Assembly: GCF_011682175.1 (NCBI RefSeq)
Contig: NZ_WHJG01000007.1
Coordinates: 62,001 to 126,000 of the forward strand
DNA length: 64,000 nt
Direction: 5' to 3'
DNA from: Massilia frigida
Lineage (GTDB): Bacteria > Pseudomonadota > Gammaproteobacteria > Burkholderiales > Burkholderiaceae_D
This document shows positions 48,905 through 58,232 of this stretch, piece after piece. Within the stretch, counting starts at the first letter, position 1, and every line of letters starts with the position of its first letter. Under the pieces are notes generated by a model that worked only from the letters and a program-made list of their open reading frames with translations, was not told the DNA's origin and did no database searches. The position numbers and the translations under genes are program-made.

Positions 48905-49468
48905 GTGTGAATCCCTTGATTTATAAAATATTAGTATTAACACCATCTTTTGGATGATGCATCAATTTAAGTAGCGAACCTTGCGGTGGCCGGGTCCGGA
49001 TTGCGGAGTCCTTCCGGTGCAAGGTACAACCAGCCGAGCTCTTGGTAGCGCTGTCTCCCTCGGCTGAACTTCTTCACTTCGCTTAAAGCGACTTGTCGAT
49101 TGGCGTTCGACATCTATGCCTTTTTGCCAATCAAGCCCAAGATAGAAACATATGGGAATATTTGATGTCAATGGTAAATACGGAATATGTATATAAACAA
49201 CAGGATTGGTGTCGTATGCACGATTGCGCGGCATTTTTTTGCGTGCAAGCAGAGAAATTGTGATTGAATAAAGGTAATTGATTGCCGTGGTTTGCAATGC
49301 GCAGCCATGCCCACTCGTCGCGCAAGCCAATCCGATGCTGTTTGAAGCGCGCCTTGCCAGGTATGGCGCCGTTCGATATGCTGGCGCGCACGCCGGCCAC
49401 GCCGGCGGCGGCGCGCCGGGAAATCAGCGCAGTGCCGGAGCAGCCCCGCGCACCATGTCAGCGAACGG
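48905..49468. other. Intergenic region upstream of the type C receptor
   Basis: About 560 bases; AT-rich around 48905-48960 and 49130-49280, consistent with promoter DNA for the minus-strand receptor. No open frame looks like a gene and no terminator of aroG was recognised at its right end. Confidence 0.5.
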
Positions 49469-50530
49469 TTACAGGTCCTGGCGCAAGCGGCGCTCGCGCA
49501 CGGCCGCGGCCAGGCCTTCCAGCACCGCCACGCTGCTGTCCCAATCGATGCAGCCATCGGTGATCGACTGGCCATACACCAGTTCCTTGCCCGGCACCAG
49601 ATCCTGGCGCCCCGCCACCAGATGCGATTCCACCATCACGCCGACGATGCGTTCGTCGCCGCCGGCCACCTGGGCCGCGATGTCGGCGCACACCGGTATC
49701 TGGTTCTCCGGCTTCTTGGAGCTGTTGGCATGCGAAGCATCGATCATCAGGCGCGCCGCCAGGCCGAGTGCCGAGATCTGCTGGCATGCCAGTTCCACGC
49801 TGGCGGCGTCATAGTTGGGCGTCTTGCCACCACGCAGGATGACGTGGCAATCCTCATTGCCGTTGGTCGAGACGATCGCCGAATGCCCGCCCTTGGTCAC
49901 CGACAGGAAATGGTGCGGATGCGAGGCCGCCTTGATCGCTTCGACCGCGATCTTGATGTTGCCGTCAGTCCCATTCTTGAAGCCCACCGGACAGGACAGC
50001 CCGGACGCCAGTTCGCGGTGCACCTGCGACTCGGTGGTGCGCGCGCCGATCGCGCCCCAGCTGATCAGGTCGGCGATGTACTGCGGACTGATCACGTCCA
50101 GGTACTCGGTCCCGGCCGGCAAGCCCAGCTCGTTGATGTCGCGCAGCAGTTCGCGCGCCATGCGCAGCCCGTCGTTGATGCGGAAGCTGTTATCCATGTA
50201 CGGATCGTTGATCAAGCCCTTCCAGCCGACCGTGGTGCGCGGCTTTTCGAAGTACACGCGCATGACGATTTCCAGCTCGCCCTTGAAGCGTTCGCGCTCG
50301 CCCACCAGGCGGTGCGCGTATTCCATGGCGGCACGGGTATCGTGGATCGAGCACGGGCCGATCACCACCATCAGGCGGTCGTCCTGGCCGTGCAGGATGC
50401 GGTGCAGCGCCACGCGCGAGGAGCTGGCGGTCTGCTCGGCGCGCTCGCCGCAGGCAAACTCGCGGATCAGGTGGGAGGGTGGCGTCAGTTCCTTCATTTC
50501 GCGGATGCGTAGATCGTCGGTGCGTGGCAT
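49469..50530 (-). CDS. aroG: 3-deoxy-7-phosphoheptulonate (DAHP) synthase, class I
   Basis: 353-residue AroF/G/H-type enzyme catalysing the first step of aromatic amino acid synthesis (PEP plus erythrose-4-phosphate). VVIGPCSIHDTRAAMEYA, MRVYFEKPRTTVGWKGL, INDPYMDNSF, GARTTESQVHREL, PVGFKNGTDG, ILRGGKTPNYD and MIDASHANSSKKPENQ are the family blocks. ATG 50530 has GGAG seven bases upstream and gives MPRTDDLRIREMKEL. Upstream lie an intrinsic terminator and a Phe/Tyr-rich leader peptide, so expression is probably attenuated by aromatic amino-acid supply in addition to enzyme feedback. Confidence 0.96.
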   Translation of the reverse strand: MPRTDDLRIREMKELTPPSHLIREFACGERAEQTASSSRVALHRILHGQDDRLMVVIGPCSIHDTRAAMEYAHRLVGERERFKGELEIVMRVYFEKPRTTVGWKGLINDPYMDNSFRINDGLRMARELLRDINELGLPAGTEYLDVISPQYIADLISWGAIGARTTESQVHRELASGLSCPVGFKNGTDGNIKIAVEAIKAASHPHHFLSVTKGGHSAIVSTNGNEDCHVILRGGKTPNYDAASVELACQQISALGLAARLMIDASHANSSKKPENQIPVCADIAAQVAGGDERIVGVMVESHLVAGRQDLVPGKELVYGQSITDGCIDWDSSVAVLEGLAAAVRERRLRQDL

Positions 50531-50580
50531 GGTGTTCTCCGTGGCTAGGTGTTTCAAACTGGATTCAAAATGGTCGGGCT

Positions 50581-50610
50581 AAAAAAAAACCGCCATGACT
50601 GGCGGTTTTT
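50581..50610 (-). terminator. Attenuator terminator of the aroG leader
   Basis: On the minus strand: arm AAAACCGCC, loop AGTCAT, arm GGCGGTTTT, then further T's (nine-T tract). It lies 43 bases downstream of the leader peptide stop and about 50 bases before the aroG start. The leader-peptide segment GGCGGT (50660-50665) is complementary to the ACCGCC of the first arm, giving an alternative antiterminator pairing. Confidence 0.85.
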
Positions 50611-50652
50611 CTGGATATTGCAAGATCTCGTCGTTGCTACGTGAACCTGCCG

Positions 50653-50721
50653 CTACTCCACCGCCTTTGGGTTGGAATTGCTAAAGTAAAAGTAGCAGGT
50701 AAAGAAAACGACGTTGTGCAT
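50653..50721 (-). CDS. aroG leader peptide (Phe/Tyr attenuation)
   Basis: A 22-codon open frame, ATG at 50721 to TAG at 50653, whose residues 4-14 read VVFFTCYFYFS: four Phe and two Tyr within eight codons (6, 7, 10-13). It is immediately followed by an intrinsic terminator and then aroG on the same strand. This is the layout of E. coli pheL-type control: ribosome stalling at aromatic codons would free GGCGGT to pair with the terminator arm and allow read-through into aroG. Ribosome site is weak (GGA about nine bases upstream). Too short to be found by length-based gene calling. Confidence 0.8.
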   Translation of the reverse strand: MHNVVFFTCYFYFSNSNPKAVE

Positions 50722-51036
50722 GGCAAGAATCCAAAAGTGATGCAACGACTATATCAACAATTCCTGCAAATTGGCAAGCTGTTTTATCGGCGCCCGTCAA
50801 GACAAGACGCTACAAGCGGTTGCGCCTTCCCCACAATGGGCACGCCGATGCCTGTCACCTTTGATCCAGATCAGTCGTGGCGGCGCCTCCGGTGCAAAAC
50901 TCGGTGCATCGCGTCCCCATCGAAGCTTGCGCCAGATCAAACCACGGTCAACTTTTCCAAATAGATAGATTGAGCTGAATCATGGTCATGTCGGCGCGCA
51001 GCGGGCGGGGCAGTCAATCGTTTTCCGGAGTCCGCA
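50722..51036. other. Divergent region between the aroG leader and a TonB receptor
   Basis: About 315 bases, no gene seen. Promoters for aroG (minus) and the type A' receptor (plus) must lie here; none could be assigned with confidence. Confidence 0.45.
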
Positions 51037-53886
51037 ATGAACGCATCGCGCATATCGTGCTCGCTCAGGCGCCTGGTCGCCGGCGGCGGCGGGGCCAGTC
51101 TGGCCCTGCTTCCGTTCGCCGTCCAGGCGCAAGCCCCGGCCCCGCCCGGCCCCATGCCGCGGGTGGAAATCACCGGCACCCATATCCCGCGCGCCACGGC
51201 CGAAACCGCGGCCGCCGTCATCACCCTGAACCGCAACGATATCGAACGGTCCGGCAAAACCACGGTGGCCGAACTGCTGCAAACCCTGGCCGTCGACAAC
51301 CAGGGCTCGGTGCCGTCCAGTTTCGGCGGCGGCTTTGCCAGCGGCGCCTCCGGCATCTCGCTGCGCGGCCTGGGCGCCGCCTCCACCCTGGTCCTGCTCA
51401 ACGGGCGCAGGGTGGCGCCCTATGGCCTGGCCGACGATGGCCAGAAAATGTTTTCCGACCTGAACATCATCCCGGCCGACGCCGTCGAGCGCATCGACGT
51501 GCTCAAGGATGGCGCCTCGGCCATCTACGGCTCGGACGCGATCGCCGGCGTGGTCAACGTGATCCTGCGGCGCGACTTCCACGGCACCACGCTGCGCGCC
51601 AGCTTCGGCCAGTCGCGCGAGCGCGACGGCAACGATGGGGTCGCCTCGCTCACCTGGGGCGGCGGCGACCTGGAGGCCGACCGCTACAACGTGCTGGCCA
51701 GCCTCGAGTACGGGCGGCGCGGCGCGATCTGGAACCGCGAGCGCGCCGGGCGCGGCCACATCGGGCGCGGCGACCTGCGCGACTGGGGCTTCAGCGCCCA
51801 GGAGTCGCTCGGCGGCACCGGCGCCATCACCGCCAGCAATACCGCCGGCAGCGCCATCAACGGCAACGTGCGCAATCCCGCTACGCTCGATTACGATAAC
51901 CGCGGCAACCTGGCCGGGGCCGGTTTTACGCGCACCTTTCCGGGCGCCGCCTGCGCCGGCTTCACGTCCCATCCGCAGGGCGACCCCGGCGGCGGCTGCC
52001 TGATCGATGCCGCGCAACGCTACAACCAGATCCAGCCGAGCCAGGAACGGATCAACTTTTTCGGGCGCGCCACCTTCCAGGCCACGCCGCGGGTGCAGGC
52101 CTACGCCGAGCTCAATCTGTACCGCAGCGTATCGGCCTCCTCCTCCACGCCCTCGGCGGTCAGCGGCGCGGTCGGCTATCCGGGCGGGCCGGTCAACAGT
52201 GCCGCCGTGGCGCTGGGCCCGGCCCATCCCGACAATCCCTACTTCGGTACGGCGGCGCGGCTGCGCTACATGGCCGCCGATATCGACCCGCGCATGAGCC
52301 AGATCGATTCCGATTTCGTGCGCCTGCTGGCCGGCGCCAAGGCCACGCTCGGGCCGTGGGAGGTCGATACCGCCCTGCTGTTCTCGCAAAACCAGGTCAG
52401 CAACGAACGCAGCGGATATCCGCAGCGCGACGTCGCGTTCGCGCTGCTCAATCCGAGCCCGGCCAACGTGGCGGCGGCCAGCGCCAATCCGGCCTATGCC
52501 GCGCTGGCGCCGGGCAGCGTGTGGCGCATCGCCGAAAACGCCGCCCTGAACCCGCCGGCCCTGTACGCGGCGCTGGCGCCGGCCAGGACCAACGATGCCA
52601 GGAGCCGCATCGCGCAGGCCGACCTGCGCGCCTCGCGCCAGCTGGCCGAGCTGCCCGGCGGCGCGCTCGGAGTCGCCATCGGCGCCGACTTCCGGCACGA
52701 ATCGGCCGAGCTGGCCCCCACCCCCGGTACCGAGCGCGGCAACGTCATCGGCCTCGGTTACTCGGCCTACAAGGGTAGCCGCAACGTGGCCGCGCTGTAC
52801 GGCGAGGTGCTCGCGCCCGTGCACCCGGCGCTCGAACTGTCGGCCGCGCTGCGCGCCGACCGCTACACCGACGCCGGCGACTCGTACACGCCCAAGTTCG
52901 GCGTCAAATGGACGCCGCTACGCACTTTCGCCTTGCGCGGCACGTATGCGCGCGGTTTTCGCGCGCCCAGCACGGCCGAAAACGGGGTCGGCGGCCTGGC
53001 CGCGTATTCCACCGCGGTCGACCCGCTGCGCTGCAGCCTGGGCGTCGAGATCGCCTGCAACCCGGCCCAGGTCGCCATCATCACCTCGCCCAATCCCGCC
53101 TTGTCGCCCGAAAAATCGCGCAGCGTCAATGTCGGCATGGTGTGGGACCCGTACCGGCGCACCACGGTCTCGCTCGACCTGTGGGAAATCAAGCGCAAGA
53201 ACGACATCAACCAGGAACAGAGCGACGCCGCCATCCTGGCCGGCCGCATCGCGCGCGACCCGAGCGGCGCCACCCGGCCCGGCGACCCCGGCCCGATCGC
53301 GGCGGTGCTGGCCAGCTACGTCAATTCGGCGCGCACCCAGGTGCGCGGCGCCGACCTCGACCTGCGCCAGCGCTTCGACTTCGGACCGGGCAGCGGCGAA
53401 GCGAGCATGGATGCCAGGTGGACCCACCTGTTCAAGTGGCAGCGTACCGAGCAGGACGGCAGCATGCGCGACTACGCCGGCACCCACGGCAACTGCGACG
53501 TCACCAACTGCATCGGCACGCCCGACGACCGGGTCAATTTCAGGCTGTCGTGGGAGCGCGCGGCCTGGCGCGTATCGGCCAACGTGAACTACCGCGGCGC
53601 CATCAAGAATACCCTGTTCAAGAACGACCCCGCCGCTTGCGCCAGCCACTTCGCCGACGGCAATCCGGCCCCGGTCGACTGCGAACTGCCTTCCTTCACC
53701 ACGGTCGACCTGAGCTTGCGCTGGAAGCCGGCGCCACGCATCGAAGTATTCGGCTCGGCGCAAAACATCTTCGACCAGCTCGCCCCGCTCGATCCGCTGA
53801 CCTACGGCGCCACTGCCTATAACCCGCTCGACCATGCGGGCGCCGTGGGGCGCTTTTTCACGGCGGGCGTGCGCTACACCTTTTAG
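51037..53886 (+). CDS. TonB-dependent receptor, type A' (paralogue of 38996)
   Basis: 949-residue outer-membrane receptor. Signal peptide (LVAGGGGASLALLPFAVQAQA), plug (about 42-170) with VEITGTHIPRATAETAAAV, SLRGLGAASTLVLLNGRR and RIDVLKDGASAIYGSDAIAGV, barrel ending VRYTF. It shares the type A landmarks FALRGTYARGFRAPS, YAGTHGNCDVTNCIGTP and NIFDQLAPLDPLTYGATAYNPLD-type end with the receptor at 38996, but diverges in the external loops. GC content is visibly higher than in the 38996 copy, with more CGC/GCC codons. Confidence 0.93.
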   Translation: MNASRISCSLRRLVAGGGGASLALLPFAVQAQAPAPPGPMPRVEITGTHIPRATAETAAAVITLNRNDIERSGKTTVAELLQTLAVDNQGSVPSSFGGGFASGASGISLRGLGAASTLVLLNGRRVAPYGLADDGQKMFSDLNIIPADAVERIDVLKDGASAIYGSDAIAGVVNVILRRDFHGTTLRASFGQSRERDGNDGVASLTWGGGDLEADRYNVLASLEYGRRGAIWNRERAGRGHIGRGDLRDWGFSAQESLGGTGAITASNTAGSAINGNVRNPATLDYDNRGNLAGAGFTRTFPGAACAGFTSHPQGDPGGGCLIDAAQRYNQIQPSQERINFFGRATFQATPRVQAYAELNLYRSVSASSSTPSAVSGAVGYPGGPVNSAAVALGPAHPDNPYFGTAARLRYMAADIDPRMSQIDSDFVRLLAGAKATLGPWEVDTALLFSQNQVSNERSGYPQRDVAFALLNPSPANVAAASANPAYAALAPGSVWRIAENAALNPPALYAALAPARTNDARSRIAQADLRASRQLAELPGGALGVAIGADFRHESAELAPTPGTERGNVIGLGYSAYKGSRNVAALYGEVLAPVHPALELSAALRADRYTDAGDSYTPKFGVKWTPLRTFALRGTYARGFRAPSTAENGVGGLAAYSTAVDPLRCSLGVEIACNPAQVAIITSPNPALSPEKSRSVNVGMVWDPYRRTTVSLDLWEIKRKNDINQEQSDAAILAGRIARDPSGATRPGDPGPIAAVLASYVNSARTQVRGADLDLRQRFDFGPGSGEASMDARWTHLFKWQRTEQDGSMRDYAGTHGNCDVTNCIGTPDDRVNFRLSWERAAWRVSANVNYRGAIKNTLFKNDPAACASHFADGNPAPVDCELPSFTTVDLSLRWKPAPRIEVFGSAQNIFDQLAPLDPLTYGATAYNPLDHAGAVGRFFTAGVRYTF

Positions 53887-53925
53887 CAACCTCCTTTCAC
53901 TCACTGTTAACCACCGGAGCAATCC

Positions 53926-56592
53926 ATGATTGAAAAAGCCTTATCCGCCGCCATCGGCCGCGTGTGCGCCGGCGGCGCCCTCCTCGGCGCCGGCGTGCTG
54001 TCCCTGCCCGCACAGGCCCAGGCGCCCGCCGACGCCTCCCAGACCATGCAAAAAGTCGACATCGTCGGCACCTCGATCAGGCGGCGCCTGGAGGCGCAAA
54101 CCGCATTGCCGATCACCTCGCTGCGGGCCGAAGACTTCGCCAAGCAGGGCCTCTCGACCGCGCAGGAAGTGCTGGCCACGATCCCCATGAACCAGACCTC
54201 GACCGGCGCCAGCCAGTCGGTTGGCTCCGGCACCGGCGGGCGCGCCACGGCCAACCTGCGCGGCCTCGGTGGCGACAAGACCCTGGTGCTGCTCAACGGC
54301 CGGCGCCTGGCCAACCATCCCTTCTTTGCCGACACGGTCGACCTGAACATCATTCCCGTCGCCGCGCTCGACCGGGTCGAGGTGCTGCGCGACGGCGCCT
54401 CGGCCATCTACGGCAGCGATGCCATCGGCGGCGTGATCAACTTCGTCACCAAGCGCTCCTACCGCGGCCTGGAAGTGAGCGTGGAAGCGTACGAGCCGGT
54501 CGGCTCGGGCGGCGGCGACGCGCAGCGCGTCAACCTCATCGGCGGCTGGGGCGACCTGGCCACCGACGGCTACAACCTGCTCGGCATCGTCGACCTGCAC
54601 CGCCAATCCTCGCTGACGGCCACCGACCGCGACTTCGGGCGCACGGGCGTGCGCCCCGAGCGCGGCATGTACCAGACCAGCGGCACCACCTTCCCCGCCA
54701 ACTTCTATTCGGAGAACGACATCTCCGGCAATCCGAGCTTCGCCAGCGGTTGCCGTCCGCCCTACTCGATCCCCAACCGCACTGGCGCGGCGACCTGCCG
54801 CTTCGACTACACCCAGTTCGTCGACCTGATTCCACTGACCAAGCAGGAAACCTTCCTCGGCCGCTTCAGCAAGAAACTCGGCGCCGACCATAGCGCCACC
54901 CTGGAATACCTGCACAGCCGCAGCACCAACGAAGCGCGCGTGGCGCCGCCGCCGCTGGCCGGCATCGGCCTGACCATGACCAATACCAGCCCCTTCTATC
55001 CGGGCGCCGGCATCACCCCGGCCGTGGCCGGCCTCACCGGCGAGCCGCTCGACGTCAGCTGGCGGCCCCTGGTGACCGGCAAGCGCGAAGGCCTCGACGT
55101 GAGCCTGTCGGACCGCCTGCTGGCCAGCATGGAAGGCACGCTGGGCGGCTGGGACTACAACGCCGGCCTGTCGTACGCGGTGGGGCGGGCGCGCAGCGCG
55201 TTTACCAACGGCTACGTGATCGATGCGCGCCTGATCGAGGGCGTGGGCAACGGCTTGCTCAACCCGTTCGGCGAGCAGACTCCCGCCGGCAACGACTACC
55301 TGCGCCAGTCGCTGCTCCAGGGCGAATACTTGCGCGCCAAGATCAAGAGCGGCGCCATCGACTTCAAGGCCAGCCGCGAGCTGATGAACCTGCCCGCCGG
55401 CCCGCTCGGCTTCGCGCTGGGCGGCGAATTCCGGCGCGACGAAGCCGACTACCGCGTCGACCGCGCGCTGGCCAGCCAGGCGTCCAGTTCCGGCTACGCC
55501 GACGCCCAGGACCAGAGCGGCAGCCGCAACATCGGCGCCGTGTTCACCGAGTTCAACATCCCCGTCATCAAGGACCTTGAAGTCAACCTGGCCGCGCGCT
55601 ACGACGACTACACCGATTTCGGCCACAGCGTCAACCCCAAGGTGGCGCTGCGCTGGCAGCCCAGCAAGCAGGTACTGGTGCGCGGCTCGTTCAACAAGGG
55701 CTTCCGCGCCCCCACCCTGTACGATCTGCACGGGCCGCAAACCACCACCAACACCAGCAGCCCCTGGGATGATCCGGTGCTGTGTCCGGGCGGTACGGCG
55801 GCTCCGGGTGCCAATCCCAATCTCGCCTGCGACCAGCAGCAAAACCGGCGCCAGGGAGGCAACCCCGACGTCAAGCCGGAACGCTCGCGCACCTACAGCG
55901 CCGGGATCGTGCTCGAACCGACGCGCGACCTGACCTTGTCGCTCGACTACTGGGATATCCGGCTGAAGGACCAGATCAGCGCGCTGGCGGAGGAATCGAT
56001 CTTCGGCAACTACCAGAAATACCAGAACCTGTATTTCTACAATGCCGCCCGCACCCGGCTCGACTACGTGCTGACGATCACCCAGAACCTGGGCGAGGTC
56101 AAGACCCGCGGGGTCGACCTGGGACTGCTGTGGCGCCTTCAGCGCAGCCAGTGGGGCAATTTCACCGTGGGGGTCGATGGCACCTGGGTCGAGCGCTACG
56201 ACTACCAGAACGAGCGCAACGGGCCGTTCACCGTCAACGCGGGGCGCTATGCCGATGCCAGTCCGGTATTTCGCTGGCGACACAACGCCAGTCTGGGATG
56301 GACCCGGGGTCCCCTGAACATGACCCTGTCCAACCGCTACCTGTCCGGTTACGACGACCAGCCCGATGAAAACGGACTCGTGCCCGGCCGCGTGGGACAT
56401 TACTCCACCTGGAGCCTGGCAGGGACCTACACGGCCAAGCAGAAGGTCAGCGTGACCGCCGGCGTCAAGAACCTGCTCGACGACGACCCGCCCTTCACGG
56501 TCCAGAGTACGACCTTCCAGCAGGGCTACGATCCGCGCTACACGGATCCGCTCGGACGGACGTTTTACGTGAGGGCCACATACAAGTTCTGA
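53926..56592 (+). CDS. TonB-dependent receptor, type B' (paralogue of 42077)
   Basis: 888-residue outer-membrane receptor, 39 bases after type A'. Signal peptide ends SLPAQAQA; plug (about 38-165) with VDIVGTSIRRRLEAQTALPIT, NLRGLGGDKTLVLLNGRRLANHP and VLRDGASAIYGSDAIGGVINFVTK; barrel ending VRATYKF. Shared with 42077: GFRAPTLYDLHGP, VLCPGG, DYWDIRLKDQISALAEESIFGNYQ-type block, YDYQNERNGPF and FQQGYDPRYTDPLGR. The short gap to type A' suggests one transcript here, unlike the A-B pair, which is separated by a terminator. Confidence 0.93.
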   Translation: MIEKALSAAIGRVCAGGALLGAGVLSLPAQAQAPADASQTMQKVDIVGTSIRRRLEAQTALPITSLRAEDFAKQGLSTAQEVLATIPMNQTSTGASQSVGSGTGGRATANLRGLGGDKTLVLLNGRRLANHPFFADTVDLNIIPVAALDRVEVLRDGASAIYGSDAIGGVINFVTKRSYRGLEVSVEAYEPVGSGGGDAQRVNLIGGWGDLATDGYNLLGIVDLHRQSSLTATDRDFGRTGVRPERGMYQTSGTTFPANFYSENDISGNPSFASGCRPPYSIPNRTGAATCRFDYTQFVDLIPLTKQETFLGRFSKKLGADHSATLEYLHSRSTNEARVAPPPLAGIGLTMTNTSPFYPGAGITPAVAGLTGEPLDVSWRPLVTGKREGLDVSLSDRLLASMEGTLGGWDYNAGLSYAVGRARSAFTNGYVIDARLIEGVGNGLLNPFGEQTPAGNDYLRQSLLQGEYLRAKIKSGAIDFKASRELMNLPAGPLGFALGGEFRRDEADYRVDRALASQASSSGYADAQDQSGSRNIGAVFTEFNIPVIKDLEVNLAARYDDYTDFGHSVNPKVALRWQPSKQVLVRGSFNKGFRAPTLYDLHGPQTTTNTSSPWDDPVLCPGGTAAPGANPNLACDQQQNRRQGGNPDVKPERSRTYSAGIVLEPTRDLTLSLDYWDIRLKDQISALAEESIFGNYQKYQNLYFYNAARTRLDYVLTITQNLGEVKTRGVDLGLLWRLQRSQWGNFTVGVDGTWVERYDYQNERNGPFTVNAGRYADASPVFRWRHNASLGWTRGPLNMTLSNRYLSGYDDQPDENGLVPGRVGHYSTWSLAGTYTAKQKVSVTAGVKNLLDDDPPFTVQSTTFQQGYDPRYTDPLGRTFYVRATYKF

Positions 56593-56637
56593 GTCCGACG
56601 TATTGAATGCGGCCAGCGCGAATGCCAGCCGGAAAAA

Positions 56638-56671
56638 CACAAAGGGCGCACCAGAAAGTGCGCCCTTTGTG
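56638..56671. terminator. Hairpin between the type B' receptor and tldD
   Basis: Perfect 14-base arms CACAAAGGGCGCAC / GTGCGCCCTTTGTG with loop CAGAAA, lying between convergent stops at 56592 (plus) and 56714 (minus). It has only a short T-run, so it may end transcripts from both sides inefficiently. Confidence 0.7.
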
Positions 56672-56713
56672 AAACAGTGCCGGCAATGAAGGTGCCGACC
56701 GGCCCTGGAACGC

Positions 56714-58174
56714 TTACGCGGTACCGCCCACCGTCACGTCTTCGATGCGCAAGGTCGGCTGGCCCACGCCGACCGGCACGCTCTGGCCTTCCTTGCCGCA
56801 CACGCCCACGCCGGAATCGAGGCGCATGTCGTTGCCGATCATCGATACGCGGTTGAGCACGTCCGGACCATTGCCGATCAGGGTGGCACCCTTGACCGGA
56901 TAAGTGACCTTGCCGTTTTCGATCATGTAGGCTTCGCTGGCTGAAAACACGAACTTGCCGTTGGTGATATCGACCTGGCCGCCGCCGAAATTGACCGCGT
57001 ACAAACCGTTCTTGACCGAGGCCAGGATTTCTTCCGGGTCCTTGTCGCCGCCCAGCATATAGGTGTTGGTCATGCGCGGCATCGGCAGGTGCGCGAACGA
57101 TTCGCGCCGCGCATTGCCGGTCACCGGCATTTTCATCAGGCGCGCATTCATCGTATCCTGGATGTAGCCCTTCAGAATGCCATCTTCGATCAGGGTGGTG
57201 CACTGGGTCGGATTGCCTTCGTCATCCATGTTGAGCGAACCGCGGCGGTCGGCCAGGGTGCCGTCGTCGACCACGGTCACGCCCTTGGCGGCCACGCGTT
57301 CGCCAATGCGGCCCGAAAAGGCCGACGAACCCTTGCGGTTGAAGTCGCCTTCCAGCCCGTGTCCGATCGCTTCGTGCAGCAGCACGCCGGGCCAGCCCGG
57401 TCCGAGCACGATGGTCATCGGACCGGCCGGGGCCGGACGCGCATCGAGATTGACCACGGCCGCCTTGACCGCTTCTTCCGCGTAGCGCTCCAGCACCACG
57501 TCGTCGAAGTAACCATAGTTATAGCGCCCGCCGCCGCCGGACGAACCCATTTCGCGGCGTCCGTTCTGCTCGACGATGACCGTCACCGAGACCCGCACCA
57601 GCGGCCGGATATCGGCCGCCAGCACGCCATCGCTGCGCACCACCAGCACCACATCGTACTCGCCGGCCAGGCCCGCCATGACCTGCACCACGCGCGGATC
57701 TTTCGCGCGCGCCATTTTTTCCACGCGCTCGAGCAGCTTGACCTTGGCCGTCGCGTCAAGCGAAGCGAGCGGATCGTTGGGCAGGTAGAGCGAGCGTCCG
57801 CCCACCGGCGTCATCGAGGACGCCACCTTGATCTTGCCGGCCCCGGCGCGCGCGATGGTGCGCGTGGCCGCGGCCGCGTCCAGCAGGGCGCGTTCCGAAA
57901 TTTCATCGGAGTACGAAAAAGCGGTCTTGTCGCCGGACACGGCGCGCACGCCCACGCCCTGGTCGATCGAGAAACTGCCGGTCTTGACGATGCCTTCTTC
58001 CAGGCTCCAGCCTTCGCTCTTGGTAAACTGGAAATACAGGTCGGCGTAATCGACCTTGTGGGTGAACATCGTGCCCAGGGTGCGCAGGAGCTTGCCTTCA
58101 TCGAGGCCAAATGGCGTCAGCAGCACATCGCGCGCGACAGCCAGGGAGGAGAGATTCGGTTCGAACGGGGTCAT
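56714..58174 (-). CDS. tldD: Metalloprotease TldD
   Basis: 486-residue TldD, which with PmbA/TldE forms a peptidase that cleaves unfolded peptides and processes microcin B17 and CcdA in E. coli. The metal site [11 protein letters not shown] (about residues 263-273) is intact; [35 protein letters not shown] and [10 protein letters not shown] with [21 protein letters not shown] are conserved. Normal length. Last gene of the yhdP-nitrilase-tldD minus-strand group. Confidence 0.96.
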   Translation of the reverse strand: MTPFEPNLSSLAVARDVLLTPFGLDEGKLLRTLGTMFTHKVDYADLYFQFTKSEGWSLEEGIVKTGSFSIDQGVGVRAVSGDKTAFSYSDEISERALLDAAAATRTIARAGAGKIKVASSMTPVGGRSLYLPNDPLASLDATAKVKLLERVEKMARAKDPRVVQVMAGLAGEYDVVLVVRSDGVLAADIRPLVRVSVTVIVEQNGRREMGSSGGGGRYNYGYFDDVVLERYAEEAVKAAVVNLDARPAPAGPMTIVLGPGWPGVLLHEAIGHGLEGDFNRKGSSAFSGRIGERVAAKGVTVVDDGTLADRRGSLNMDDEGNPTQCTTLIEDGILKGYIQDTMNARLMKMPVTGNARRESFAHLPMPRMTNTYMLGGDKDPEEILASVKNGLYAVNFGGGQVDITNGKFVFSASEAYMIENGKVTYPVKGATLIGNGPDVLNRVSMIGNDMRLDSGVGVCGKEGQSVPVGVGQPTLRIEDVTVGGTA

Positions 58175-58232
58175 TTTGCGGGTCTTTCAGTGTGGATCAG
58201 CCATTGTGCCATAGTCGGCCCCTTGCGGTAGT

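Noticed and set aside
50641-50964. Plus-strand 107-codon frame between aroG and the receptor
   Set aside because: It is antisense to the aroG leader peptide, lacks a start site and reads as no known family.
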